Shown here: positions 1 through 6,431 of the stretch, one piece after another | Numbering within the stretch: the stretch's first letter is position 1 | Layout of the letters: every line of letters starts with the position of its first letter | Assembly: GCA_964544265.1 (NCBI GenBank) | Contig: CAZJBD010000146.1 | Coordinates: 1-6,431 of the forward strand | Direction of reading: 5' to 3' | Length of the DNA: 6,431 nt | Source: JALHVH01 sp964544265 | GTDB lineage: Bacteria; Acidobacteriota; Aminicenantia; Aminicenantales; Saccharicenantaceae | Notes under the pieces: model-generated | Database searches by the model: none | The model's input: the letters and a program-made list of their open reading frames with translations, nothing else | What the model was told of the DNA's origin: nothing | Position numbers and translations under genes: made by a program

Positions 1-73
1 CCGACGGAGGGCGCGCCCCGAGCCTCGATTCCTTCTCCCACGAAAAAAGATACTTTCCTTATCTGGCGCGAGC

Positions 74-102
74 TTGACTTGATCTCGCTTTCCATGTATT
101 CA
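74..102 (+). promoter_or_regulatory. Candidate sigma-70-type promoter for the DUF3943 gene
   Basis: TTGACT at 74-79 matches the -35 consensus at five of six positions. It is followed after 17 bases by TATTCA at 97-102, a poor -10 element that keeps only the leading TAT. Transcription would begin near 109, giving a leader of about 40 bases before the ATG at 149. Spacing and the strong -35 support it; the weak -10 and the unknown sigma-factor preferences of the host argue against certainty. Confidence 0.3.
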
Positions 103-110
103 TAGAAATC

Positions 111-123
111 AACGAAAATCGTT
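111..123. repeat. Short perfect inverted repeat in the leader
   Basis: AACGA (111-115) and TCGTT (119-123) are perfect complements separated by AAA. The element lies just downstream of the likely transcription start and 25 bases before the ATG at 149. It could be an operator half-site pair or a tiny leader hairpin. With only five base pairs per arm, it could also be chance. Confidence 0.25.
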
Positions 124-148
124 AAATCCTATCGAAATAAACAGGTTC

Positions 149-1870
149 ATGATGTCGAGGCATATCAAGGGAGCGAGGGTTTCCCCCGTCGTCGCAGTTT
201 TTATGACGATCGTCATCGTCCCGTCCGCCTTTGGACGTGCGGCTGGAAGGACGAAGCCCCGGCAATGCCCGACTCCTCTGGTCTTCCAGGCGTCCGGCTC
301 CGGCATCACCCGTCATCCCGCCTCATCCGGCTCTTCTTTGACGCTCAGCTTTTCCTATCTTTCTGAACAGGAGAAGACAACCGGCCCAAAGGACCCGTCC
401 GGGAAGGACAATCGGGCGGATGCTCCCACGCCCAGACTCCATAAGAACACAGGTCGGGCCTTCTTAGAGGTCGGGAGCCTCATGATGTACTCCCAGGTCC
501 GCTACTGGATAAACTACGCCAGGTTCATCGAAGACTGGCAGTATCACCTCAGCTGGAAAGATCAGAAGCGGCGGTTCTTCACGTTCGAGGCCTGGGTGTT
601 CGACTCCAACGCATTCAGCCTGAACTGGACCCATGCCTTCGCCGGTGTTCTCTATTACAACTGCGCCAGGACGAACCATTTGAGCTGGCCGCAGTCGTTC
701 CTCTTCGCTACGGGCGGGTCGCTCTGGTGGGAATACATAGCCGAATGGCGAGAGGTCATCTCCATCAACGATAACATCTTCACGTCCTTCGCCGGATACT
801 CGGCCGGGGAAGCCTGGTTTCAGCTCGGGAAGTATTTCATCGGACGCCCGGGCCTTTTCAACGGAATCCTCAGCTTCATCGATCCCCTCATGAAGCTCAA
901 CTCCTGGATCGACAAGAAACAAGGGAAGAATCTTTCTCTGGGACCAGAGCCCGGCTGGCATTCTTTCCGCTTGTTTCTGGGCCTGAGGAACATGCCGACC
1001 TCATCTGGTGGGAGTCCCCAGAATAATTTCATCGCCGGCTTTCACACCCAGATCATCCATCCCCCGGATTATGGGAAGCCTGGGAAGACCAAGAGGATGG
1101 TCACGGACACGCTGGCCAGCAGTCTGGACGTCGATTTCACGCTTCTCCATGGCCATATCGAAGAGGTCAACTTCTTCAGCCGGGTTGTCGGCTTGGGCTA
1201 TTTCAAGCAGGACATCAACGCGAATTCCCGCGGATACGCATACTACCTCGGATTGGGCTCTGCGTTTACCCTGTTCAAGAAAAAGTCCGTGGCCTTCTAC
1301 GATTCGAGTTCGGTCCCCGTTAAGCAGGGCTTTGATCTCCAACTTAAAGAGCCTCGGGAATTCAGGGACAAGCTCTCCATCGTCCATATTTTGGGGCCGG
1401 CCTTCGATTATACGAAGTTCTCACCGGCATCCCGGCTTCGGCTCGTTCTGGACGCGACTTTGGACTTCGGCCTCATCAATTCTTATGCTTTGAATAAATA
1501 CTCCATCGGTCGAGACCTCACAGGGATCAAGACGACACTCCTCTATTATGGCTACTATTACGGGCTGGGAACGACGCTCTCCTCAGCGCTGACCTACAAC
1601 ATCCACAGCCTGGAGTTCGACGGATTTATCAGATATCAAGCTTATGGTTCGCTGGAAGGGCTGGACCGGTTTCAAAAAGAAGTCAAGGATGACTTCCACC
1701 TGACGGATTCAAGGTTGACCTACCGGATCGGGGCAGCCGTTAGCATCCCCGGCATCCCCGCCGAGCTTCATGGAAGCTATGAGGGCATAGACCGGCGCGG
1801 GGTCATTAAAAATATTAGGCACGGCAGCCTGGAAAACAGATGGACCTTCTTCCTGAGCTATAAGTTCTGA
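149..1870 (+). CDS. Exported DUF3943-domain protein, probable outer-membrane beta-barrel
   Basis: The 573-residue product starts with a basic stretch and a hydrophobic core (about residues 12-25, VVAVFMTIVIV), with a plausible signal-peptidase site after the A-F-G near residue 29. Residues about 30-100 are a Ser/Pro/charged low-complexity linker. Residues about 103-230 resemble DUF3943: NWTHAFAGVLYY, an Asn/Ser-Trp 'LSWPQSF' segment, GGSLWWEYIAEWRE, then SINDN and a Gly-rich SAGE segment. The rest is rich in alternating aromatic/polar strands (for example YYGYYYGLGTTL near 470) and ends in …FFLSYKF, a terminal Phe typical of barrels folded by the BAM complex. The role is unknown; outer-membrane location is inferred. 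ATG ATG doublet at 149-154 has only a weak AGG at 143-145 as ribosome site; 149 is chosen because it gives a complete signal peptide. It stands alone on the plus strand, convergent with pyrE. Confidence 0.85.
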   Translation: MMSRHIKGARVSPVVAVFMTIVIVPSAFGRAAGRTKPRQCPTPLVFQASGSGITRHPASSGSSLTLSFSYLSEQEKTTGPKDPSGKDNRADAPTPRLHKNTGRAFLEVGSLMMYSQVRYWINYARFIEDWQYHLSWKDQKRRFFTFEAWVFDSNAFSLNWTHAFAGVLYYNCARTNHLSWPQSFLFATGGSLWWEYIAEWREVISINDNIFTSFAGYSAGEAWFQLGKYFIGRPGLFNGILSFIDPLMKLNSWIDKKQGKNLSLGPEPGWHSFRLFLGLRNMPTSSGGSPQNNFIAGFHTQIIHPPDYGKPGKTKRMVTDTLASSLDVDFTLLHGHIEEVNFFSRVVGLGYFKQDINANSRGYAYYLGLGSAFTLFKKKSVAFYDSSSVPVKQGFDLQLKEPREFRDKLSIVHILGPAFDYTKFSPASRLRLVLDATLDFGLINSYALNKYSIGRDLTGIKTTLLYYGYYYGLGTTLSSALTYNIHSLEFDGFIRYQAYGSLEGLDRFQKEVKDDFHLTDSRLTYRIGAAVSIPGIPAELHGSYEGIDRRGVIKNIRHGSLENRWTFFLSYKF

Positions 1871-1879
1871 GGGCTGTCG

Positions 1880-2479
1880 TTATTTTTTATCCGAAGCCCC
1901 GGGTTTTATGAGCGGCAGGCCTGCCTTGCAGAGCGGGCAGACGTCGGGTTCATAGGCCTCAACCTTGAGGGCAAGGAGGCTTCCAACCGGCTTCCCTTCG
2001 ATCAGGACGGAGCCGGCCGTCCTATCGACAAGGACATAGATCCCCGAAACGGTGACCTGCTTCTCTTTTAGGCATTCGAGGACTTCCTCGATGGAGCCGC
2101 CTGTGGTCAGGATGTCCTCGACGATGATGGCCCGGGAGGCGTCGAGGCCGCTGAAGCCCGAGCGGAACGACATCTTTCCATCGACGCGTTGGGAAAAAAC
2201 GAACTTTTTCCCGAGTTTAAGGGCAACCAGGAAGCCGATGGCGATGGCCCCGTAGGCGGGCGAGACGACGTAATCGAAATCCACGCCGGCGGCTCTGATC
2301 TTTCCGACGAGGAGGTCAACGATTCGTTCAAGGACGCCGGGCTTCTGGATGAGTCGAATCTTCTCAAAGTACCACTCGGAGTGCTTCCCGGAGGTCAGCT
2401 TGAAATGTCCCTGGAGGAGGGCATCGCATTCTTTGAATAGGGCCATGACTTTATCTTGATTTTTTGTGGTCTCGATCAT
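1880..2479 (-). CDS. pyrE: Orotate phosphoribosyltransferase
   Basis: The 199-residue enzyme joins orotate to PRPP to give orotidine 5'-monophosphate, the fifth step of de novo UMP synthesis in the cytoplasm. Visible signatures are GHFKLTSGKHS (about 24-34), the VVSPAYGAIAIG segment (about 71-82), the flexible-loop region FSQRVDGKMSFRSGF (about 95-109), and the PRPP-binding motif IIVEDILTTGGS (about 118-129) with the paired acidic residues E121/D122. The tail has CPLCKAGLPLIKPG (C181, C184), common in the compact PyrE type found in Thermus and many other phyla. Start: an in-frame ATG lies 36 bases upstream at 2515, but the ATG at 2479 is preceded by a near-perfect Shine-Dalgarno and begins where family homology begins, so I prefer 2479. 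It follows the URO-D gene by 37 bases on the same strand, and its stop is 9 bases from that of the convergent DUF3943 gene. Confidence 0.93.
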   Translation of the reverse strand: MIETTKNQDKVMALFKECDALLQGHFKLTSGKHSEWYFEKIRLIQKPGVLERIVDLLVGKIRAAGVDFDYVVSPAYGAIAIGFLVALKLGKKFVFSQRVDGKMSFRSGFSGLDASRAIIVEDILTTGGSIEEVLECLKEKQVTVSGIYVLVDRTAGSVLIEGKPVGSLLALKVEAYEPDVCPLCKAGLPLIKPGASDKK

Positions 2480-2484
2480 CGATT

Positions 2485-2491
2485 CCTCCTT
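2485..2491 (-). promoter_or_regulatory. Strong Shine-Dalgarno that decides the pyrE start
   Basis: On the minus strand AAGGAGG sits five bases before the ATG at 2479-2477. This is the best ribosome-binding site in the window. It lies inside the extended frame beginning at 2515, where it would be translated as part of KEES; this is the main reason for rejecting the longer pyrE product. Confidence 0.8.
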
Positions 2492-2516
2492 CCTGATTTT
2501 ATCCGCAAATCCCATT

Positions 2517-3764
2517 TCACCTCAACTTCTTTACGGCTTCAACCATCGCGACGACATTCTCCGGCGGAACGTTGGGCAAGATATTGTGGACTTGACAGAA
2601 GACAAAGCCGCCGCCGGGCGCAAAGATCTCGATGCGCTCCCGGACATGCCGATCGATTTTTTCGGGAGTCCCGTCGGGGAGGACAACCTGGGTATCGCAT
2701 CCGCCGCCCCAAAAGGTAACGTCCCTTCCGAACTCCCGCTTGAGCCGCGCCGGGTCCATTCCCCGCGAGCTCGTCTGGACGGGATTGATGATCTCGACTC
2801 CGACCTCAATAAGGTCGGGAAGGATGTCCGCGATGGCCCCGCAGGAATGGAGGAAGACGTGTATCCCGGCGCGGCGCTTGACGCGCTCGAAGATGAGCTT
2901 ATGACGCGGCTTGAAGACCTCCCGGTAGAGTTTCGGCGAGATAAGAGTCGCCTGTTGGGAGCCGAGGTCGTCGCCGAACTGGACGATCTGGACATAGCCC
3001 TCAACGGCATCCAGGAACTTCTCCAGGTTCTCCAGGTGGATCTCAGTCAATCGATCCAGGACGGCAAGGGTTGAGCGCGGGTTCTCGAGGAGAGCGATGA
3101 GGAATTGGTCCATCCGGAAGAGGAACTCGCCCCACTCGAACAGGTTGCCGCCGAACCCGGCCATGATCGCATAATCGGTTGTATCATACAGCCGCTTAGC
3201 CGTCCTCCGAACCAGGGCTTGGTGTTCGGGCGTCATGGGCTTGTGGCCGGGCGCCGTGGGGTGGGCCGCCCAGGTGACCTTGGACATATGATCAGGAAGC
3301 CTGCCGAGGACGGACATGTCCCGGCCGTCCCAGTCAAGAAGCGGAAAACATTGCTGATTGAGATAGAAGGCGCCTTTGGGCATCGCTCCTATGACCGTTC
3401 TGTCGGCGTGTCTCGTGAGCCAGCCGCCCGCGCCGTCGGAAACGAAATCGACGTAAGAAGGGATCTTGGCCTGCGAACCGTCCGCGAGCGTGAAGTCCTT
3501 CCAGTCGCTCACGCCGTTTAAAAAAGCCCGGCCCAGGTCGATGACGTCGGACTGGACATACTCCAGGATGGCGTCCTCGGGCTCTGCCAATTGCTGGACG
3601 ACATCGTAAACATAGGTCGTCCCGCCCCTCATTCCCAAGTGCTTTTTCAAGCGGCCGTAGGCGAGGGCGGAGATCCCCGTGGACCTCATGGCGCCCAGAT
3701 CGATAGGGACCTTGTCGGGCTCCTTGTGGGCAATGGATGTCAAAACCCGTTCTCTGCTCGTCAT
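2517..3764 (-). CDS. Uroporphyrinogen decarboxylase (URO-D) superfamily protein, probably methyltransferase-like, not HemE
   Basis: The 415-residue product has the URO-D/MtaA barrel pattern: N-terminal MTSRERVLTSIAHKEPDKVP, FGDDLGSQQATLISPKLYREV (about 263-285), HSCGAIADILPDLIEVGVEIINPVQ (about 306-330), GMDPARLKREFG, WGGGCDTQVVLP, and the C-terminal GGFVFCQVHNILPNVPPENV. HemE is usually 340-360 residues and has an RQAGR-type motif near its N-terminus; neither fits. The HxC pair (H306, C308) followed 82 residues later by C390 resembles the H-x-C…C zinc site of MtaA/MtbA, which activates a thiol such as coenzyme M for methyl transfer from a corrinoid protein. C356 is a second candidate ligand. 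The acceptor and donor are unknown, and no corrinoid protein or MtrH/MtaB partner is in view. The ribosome site is weak (AAAGA). It follows the GH38 gene by 119 bases and precedes pyrE by 37. Confidence 0.88.
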   Translation of the reverse strand: MTSRERVLTSIAHKEPDKVPIDLGAMRSTGISALAYGRLKKHLGMRGGTTYVYDVVQQLAEPEDAILEYVQSDVIDLGRAFLNGVSDWKDFTLADGSQAKIPSYVDFVSDGAGGWLTRHADRTVIGAMPKGAFYLNQQCFPLLDWDGRDMSVLGRLPDHMSKVTWAAHPTAPGHKPMTPEHQALVRRTAKRLYDTTDYAIMAGFGGNLFEWGEFLFRMDQFLIALLENPRSTLAVLDRLTEIHLENLEKFLDAVEGYVQIVQFGDDLGSQQATLISPKLYREVFKPRHKLIFERVKRRAGIHVFLHSCGAIADILPDLIEVGVEIINPVQTSSRGMDPARLKREFGRDVTFWGGGCDTQVVLPDGTPEKIDRHVRERIEIFAPGGGFVFCQVHNILPNVPPENVVAMVEAVKKLR

Positions 3765-3883
3765 AGCGTCTTTCTTTTTAAGGATCCATGCCCGCTCGGC
3801 CCTTCAACGGCTTTCTTCGGGACATAGCCAAGCCCTTTAGAGGCGATCCCTGAAATTCTCCCACGGTTTTAAAAGCGTTACTT
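3765..3883. other. Intergenic gap between the GH38 and URO-D genes
   Basis: This 119-base gap is the longest break in the minus-strand gene run. On that strand a 38-codon frame (ATG at 3894 to TAA at 3778) crosses it, overlapping the GH38 stop, but it lacks a good ribosome site and has basic, unstructured content, so I do not call it a gene. No convincing stem-loop with a T-run is visible. A separate promoter for the URO-D gene could lie here, but I see no clear -35/-10 pair. Confidence 0.4.
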
Positions 3884-6307
3884 TCAAATTTCATCAATGA
3901 TATCAACTTCTCCAAATCGCCCGTCGGACTCAATGCGAATGGTTTTGATCTCGAAAGGCTTGAAGACGACGGAGAAGCGCCGTAGGGGCGCAAACACCTT
4001 GAGAACGGCGCGGGCCTTGAATCCGGCCGATTCCTGGAGCCTCACGATAAGCGCCTTCCCGTCCCAAGATCGCTTGCAGGCCAGGAGACACACGTGTTGA
4101 GGGGTGAGCGAAAGGAGGGATTCGGAAGCGCTCGCCTGCTTCCCGAACGGAAGATGGGAGTAAACCATGGGAGGGGCGCTCAGCCAAACGGCCAGGCCAG
4201 GCAGTCGTTTTCGAACCTCGTCCGCTTTTCCCGCGGCAACAAGAAGCCGGACCTCGTGGACGCCGATGTCCGCGAATTTTCTTGCCGGCCCGCCGGGTAC
4301 GATCCTAAAGCCCCGCTCATGACAATAGGCCGCACTCCGGAGGACGGAAAGTCCGATCGTCCCCCTCCCGAAATCGAACCCGTGCTGGCCGCTATTGACG
4401 ATGCCGAGGCCGACGTCCCGATGCTTCTCGGGTCCTTCAAGGAAGAGCCAGCGGCCGTGGACGTACTCCTGGCCGTCGGCCGGACGCTGGATGGCGCCGC
4501 CCGAGACCTCGCAGAGAATGTCCGGACAGTCAAAGACCGTTGGGACACGGAGCTTGAGCCGCCGCCTCTCTTCGTTCCAGGTGATCCTGAGTCTGAACTC
4601 CAGAACAGGCCAATCTGGATAAGCGTAAACATCCATAACGATCCGGCTTCTCTTGAATTCAAAAACCGATTGAGTGATTGTCCGGATGGGTCCGTTTTGT
4701 ATGATGGAGGGCCCGGATGCAAGACGGAAGCGGCCAGCGATCTTCCGGTAGCTCGAATAGCCCGTTCCCCAGGAATCCGCGGCGTCTTCGACGACCAGGG
4801 GCTCGAAGAGAAATCCGGCTAGGCATTCGGCCCCGGAAGCGGCTCGGAGCGACCCAATGAGGCCGTTTGAACTATCGAACTGGTATCTTAGGGAAGAACT
4901 CTTGTTTCGGCCTCTTTCTTTCCCCTCGAAGGCCTTGAGATGATAACGTGCGACCCCGGCGCCCGGAAGATCGGCCATAAAGCAGAACTTCCGACGCCAA
5001 TCGTTGAACGGAAGGATCGCCTCGGCCTGCTCTTCCTGGCAGGCCACCTCCCTGCCGTCGCTCCGGAAGAGTTTCATGTGCCAGATGCCCTTTGAGAAGG
5101 GCCTGTAATCGACCATTCCTTCGAATTCCACCGGAGCGCGGACGAGCGAAGGATTGGTGTTGAGGATGGTCACCGGAAGCTTCGGACCCCTTCCGCGCGC
5201 GTCATTCAACGCTACCGCGGCCCCAAGGCACGCTTGCCTGGCGCTTTCTTCCACGCGGCCGTAAAGGTCCAGGGCGTCCCGTTCAGCCGGTTCGATACAG
5301 GAGCCCGCAAGAATGTCGTGAAAATCATTGAAAAGATGGCCGCGCCAGGCTTCTCCCAGCTCCCCTTCGGGATAAGCTTGGCCTTTCATCCGCCAAGCGG
5401 TCGCGGCCGCAGTTTCTGCCTGGACGAGCCGGCCGAGGCTCTTTTGCGAACGGCGCTTAATCCTGGAGAGAGACGTGTAGCAGCCGGTGAACGTCCTCTG
5501 CAGATCGCCTTCGAAAACGGGCGCTCTGTCGGCCTCCCGCTTCACGGCCTCGTAAAAATTATCCGGAGAGCTGTGGAGGATACGAACGCGTTTTTCCCGG
5601 GCGATCGACGCATCGATTGTCTCGAGGTCCTTGCGCGTGGCCCCTCCCCCGTGATTCCCCAAGCCCCAGAAGACGGGGACATCCCGGCCGAGACTCAAGG
5701 CAAGGTCGACCCCTGAATTCAGCCGCTCTTCGATGTTGTCGTGTTCCGTTTGATAGAGACCGACGGCAATCCTGTAAGCCCCAATCTCTGTGCCGTCGAT
5801 TCCGCGCCAGCGATAGAGGTCCGCCGGGAGAACGAGCTCATTCGCCTGGGGACGCATATGGATATACATCTCGAAACCCGCGCATTTGAGGATCTGGGGG
5901 AGGCCGCCGCTGTGTCCGAAGGAATCGAAGTTGTAAGCCACGCACGGCCGGGTCCCGAATTTCTCCTCGAAATAGCGCCGGCCCTCGGCGACCTGACGGA
6001 TGAGGGATTCCGTGCCCGGGAGGTTGACGTCGGGCTGGAGGAACCAGCCTCCGCTGACCGCCCAGCGCCCCCTCCCGACGAACTTCCGGATCTCCTCGAA
6101 CAGGACGGGATCGAAGCGCTCGATCCATCCATAAAGGACGGCTTCATTGTGACAGAAAATAAGGCTGGGGTGCTCATTCAATATCTCGGCCGCCGTCCGG
6201 AATGTTGCCAGCGCCTCCGATACCCCCTCCTCCCATCGCCATTGCCAGACCGGGTCCAGGTGGGCGTTACAAATGAGATGGACGGCGGGTTTCCGGGAGG
6301 GGCGCAT
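3884..6307 (-). CDS. Alpha-mannosidase, glycoside hydrolase family 38, cytoplasmic
   Basis: GH38 enzymes are zinc-dependent retaining hydrolases that remove alpha-mannose from the non-reducing ends of glycans. Numbered from an upstream TTG at 6346, residues 23-36 read HLICNAHLDPVWQW, giving zinc ligands H29 and D31. YNFDSFGHSGGLPQ (138-151) supplies the nucleophile and zinc ligand D141. WGLGNHGGGATRKD (227-240), GDLQRTFTGCYTSLSRIKRR (280-299) and LFNDFHDILAGS (338-349, fourth ligand H343) complete the family pattern. The second half is the usual beta-rich tail, including the FDSSNGLIGSL and LEFRLRITW segments. All catalytic ligands are intact. I choose ATG 6307 (807 residues, GAGGG just upstream) over TTG 6346 (820 residues, GAGG six bases upstream); both starts lie before the fold. 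No signal peptide is present, so it should act on imported oligosaccharides. It lies just downstream of a membrane-protein gene. The exact linkage cannot be read from sequence. Confidence 0.95.
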   Translation of the reverse strand: MRPSRKPAVHLICNAHLDPVWQWRWEEGVSEALATFRTAAEILNEHPSLIFCHNEAVLYGWIERFDPVLFEEIRKFVGRGRWAVSGGWFLQPDVNLPGTESLIRQVAEGRRYFEEKFGTRPCVAYNFDSFGHSGGLPQILKCAGFEMYIHMRPQANELVLPADLYRWRGIDGTEIGAYRIAVGLYQTEHDNIEERLNSGVDLALSLGRDVPVFWGLGNHGGGATRKDLETIDASIAREKRVRILHSSPDNFYEAVKREADRAPVFEGDLQRTFTGCYTSLSRIKRRSQKSLGRLVQAETAAATAWRMKGQAYPEGELGEAWRGHLFNDFHDILAGSCIEPAERDALDLYGRVEESARQACLGAAVALNDARGRGPKLPVTILNTNPSLVRAPVEFEGMVDYRPFSKGIWHMKLFRSDGREVACQEEQAEAILPFNDWRRKFCFMADLPGAGVARYHLKAFEGKERGRNKSSSLRYQFDSSNGLIGSLRAASGAECLAGFLFEPLVVEDAADSWGTGYSSYRKIAGRFRLASGPSIIQNGPIRTITQSVFEFKRSRIVMDVYAYPDWPVLEFRLRITWNEERRRLKLRVPTVFDCPDILCEVSGGAIQRPADGQEYVHGRWLFLEGPEKHRDVGLGIVNSGQHGFDFGRGTIGLSVLRSAAYCHERGFRIVPGGPARKFADIGVHEVRLLVAAGKADEVRKRLPGLAVWLSAPPMVYSHLPFGKQASASESLLSLTPQHVCLLACKRSWDGKALIVRLQESAGFKARAVLKVFAPLRRFSVVFKPFEIKTIRIESDGRFGEVDIIDEI

Positions 6308-6347
6308 AGACCCTCGGTCCGAGCCTTTTTCAAAATGTGTCCCCAAT

Positions 6348-6431
6348 TTAAACCTCGTCTCTCGCGGGGAGATTCTTGTACCACGTGAAATAGAGCAAGA
6401 CCAAAAGGACCGCCGTGACTGAACTCCAGGC
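6348..6431 (-). CDS. C-terminal end of an integral membrane protein, possibly a transporter (partial)
   Basis: Only the last 27 codons are in the window, ending at TAA 6350-6348. They encode AWSSVTAVLLVLLYFTWYKN followed by LPARDEV: one hydrophobic membrane-spanning helix and a short charged tail. The stop is one base from the alternative TTG start of the mannosidase and 40 bases from its ATG, so the two are likely co-transcribed and perhaps translationally linked. A sugar carrier, for example of the sodium:solute symporter or MFS type, would make sense before a cytoplasmic glycosidase, but the fragment is too short to name a family. Confidence 0.6.
   Translation of the reverse strand, partial: AWSSVTAVLLVLLYFTWYKNLPARDEV

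Larger units (their letters stand above)
1..148. other. Leader region with an ambiguous partial reading frame at the window edge
   Basis: No complete gene is present. Two antiparallel frames stay open to the left edge. On the minus strand an ATG at 95-93 opens a frame (MESEIKSSSRQIRKV…) that runs off at base 1; it has no visible Shine-Dalgarno. On the plus strand a frame from base 1 reads …DLISLSMYS and stops at TAG 103-105, as the tail of an upstream gene would. They use the same codon register on opposite strands, so at most one is real, and I recognise neither product. Bases 106-148 are clearly more AT-rich and look like true intergenic leader. A tRNA-like 3' end around 25-42 was considered and fails because the T-stem does not pair. 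Confidence 0.3.

Noticed and set aside
20..43. Possible 3' end of a tRNA (CTCGATTCC… followed by a C-rich segment)
   Set aside because: The upstream bases cannot pair to form the T-stem, the loop lacks the usual TTC, and no other cloverleaf arm is visible.
464..961. Minus-strand open frame of 165 codons
   Set aside because: Antisense to the DUF3943 core, whose motifs are clearly on the plus strand.
1895..1915. CCCGGG-centred palindrome followed by TTTT near the pyrE end, as a terminator
   Set aside because: It lies inside the pyrE coding sequence and a real hairpin with a loop would have only about three base pairs.
2466..3074. Plus-strand open frame of 202 codons
   Set aside because: Antisense to the conserved C-terminal half of the URO-D protein; the acidic, repetitive composition reflects the opposite strand's codons.
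2517..3764. Calling the URO-D gene hemE
   Set aside because: The protein is too long, lacks the HemE N-terminal arginine-rich signature, and has HSCG and cysteine motifs of the methyltransferase-like branch; no other haem genes are nearby.
3778..3894. 38-codon minus-strand frame bridging the GH38 to URO-D gap
   Set aside because: No good Shine-Dalgarno, basic and low-structure product, and part of a frame that also shadows the mannosidase end.
4094..4822. Plus-strand open frame of 242 codons
   Set aside because: It lies wholly antisense to the GH38 coding region, which has clear family motifs throughout. Its product shows no recognisable domain; long antisense frames are expected in GC-rich coding DNA.
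5741..6388. Plus-strand open frame of 215 codons
   Set aside because: Antisense to the catalytic N-terminal part of the mannosidase and the end of the membrane protein; no family signature and no ribosome site supports it.

Overview
This window looks like a piece of a GC-rich Gram-negative bacterial chromosome. The Gram-negative call rests on a secreted beta-barrel-like protein that ends in an outer-membrane C-terminal signature (…SYKF). The gene mix (DUF3943 protein, GH38 alpha-mannosidase, URO-D-family methyltransferase-like protein, compact PyrE) would suit a glycan-degrading heterotroph of the Acidobacteriota/Aminicenantota kind. That placement is a guess from general impression, not from a marker gene.

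Layout. Bases 1-148 are the leader of the first gene, with a possible promoter, a short inverted repeat and an ambiguous partial reading frame at the window edge. Bases 149-1870 (+) encode an exported protein with a DUF3943 domain and a barrel-like C-terminal half. It converges, with a 9-base gap, on a minus-strand run that fills the rest of the window. Read in transcription order from right to left, that run is: the last 27 residues of a membrane protein (6431-6348), a cytoplasmic GH38 alpha-mannosidase (6307-3884), a URO-D-superfamily protein with thiol/zinc-type motifs (3764-2517), and orotate phosphoribosyltransferase PyrE (2479-1880). Gaps are 40, 119 and 37 bases, so the four could be one transcription unit.

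How the genes may work together. The mannosidase has no signal peptide, so its substrates must be imported. The truncated membrane protein just upstream is a natural candidate importer. The URO-D protein is not a typical HemE: it is longer, lacks the N-terminal HemE signature, and carries HxC plus two later cysteines, as expected for corrinoid-linked methyl transfer. Its pairing with a mannosidase raises the possibility that the operon handles a methylated or otherwise modified glycan, but no corrinoid protein is visible here. PyrE belongs to pyrimidine synthesis and may simply be carried along. I see no CRISPR array, mobile element, tRNA or rRNA, and no clearly novel defence or mobile system. 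The least described items are the DUF3943 protein and the mannosidase/URO-D pairing.
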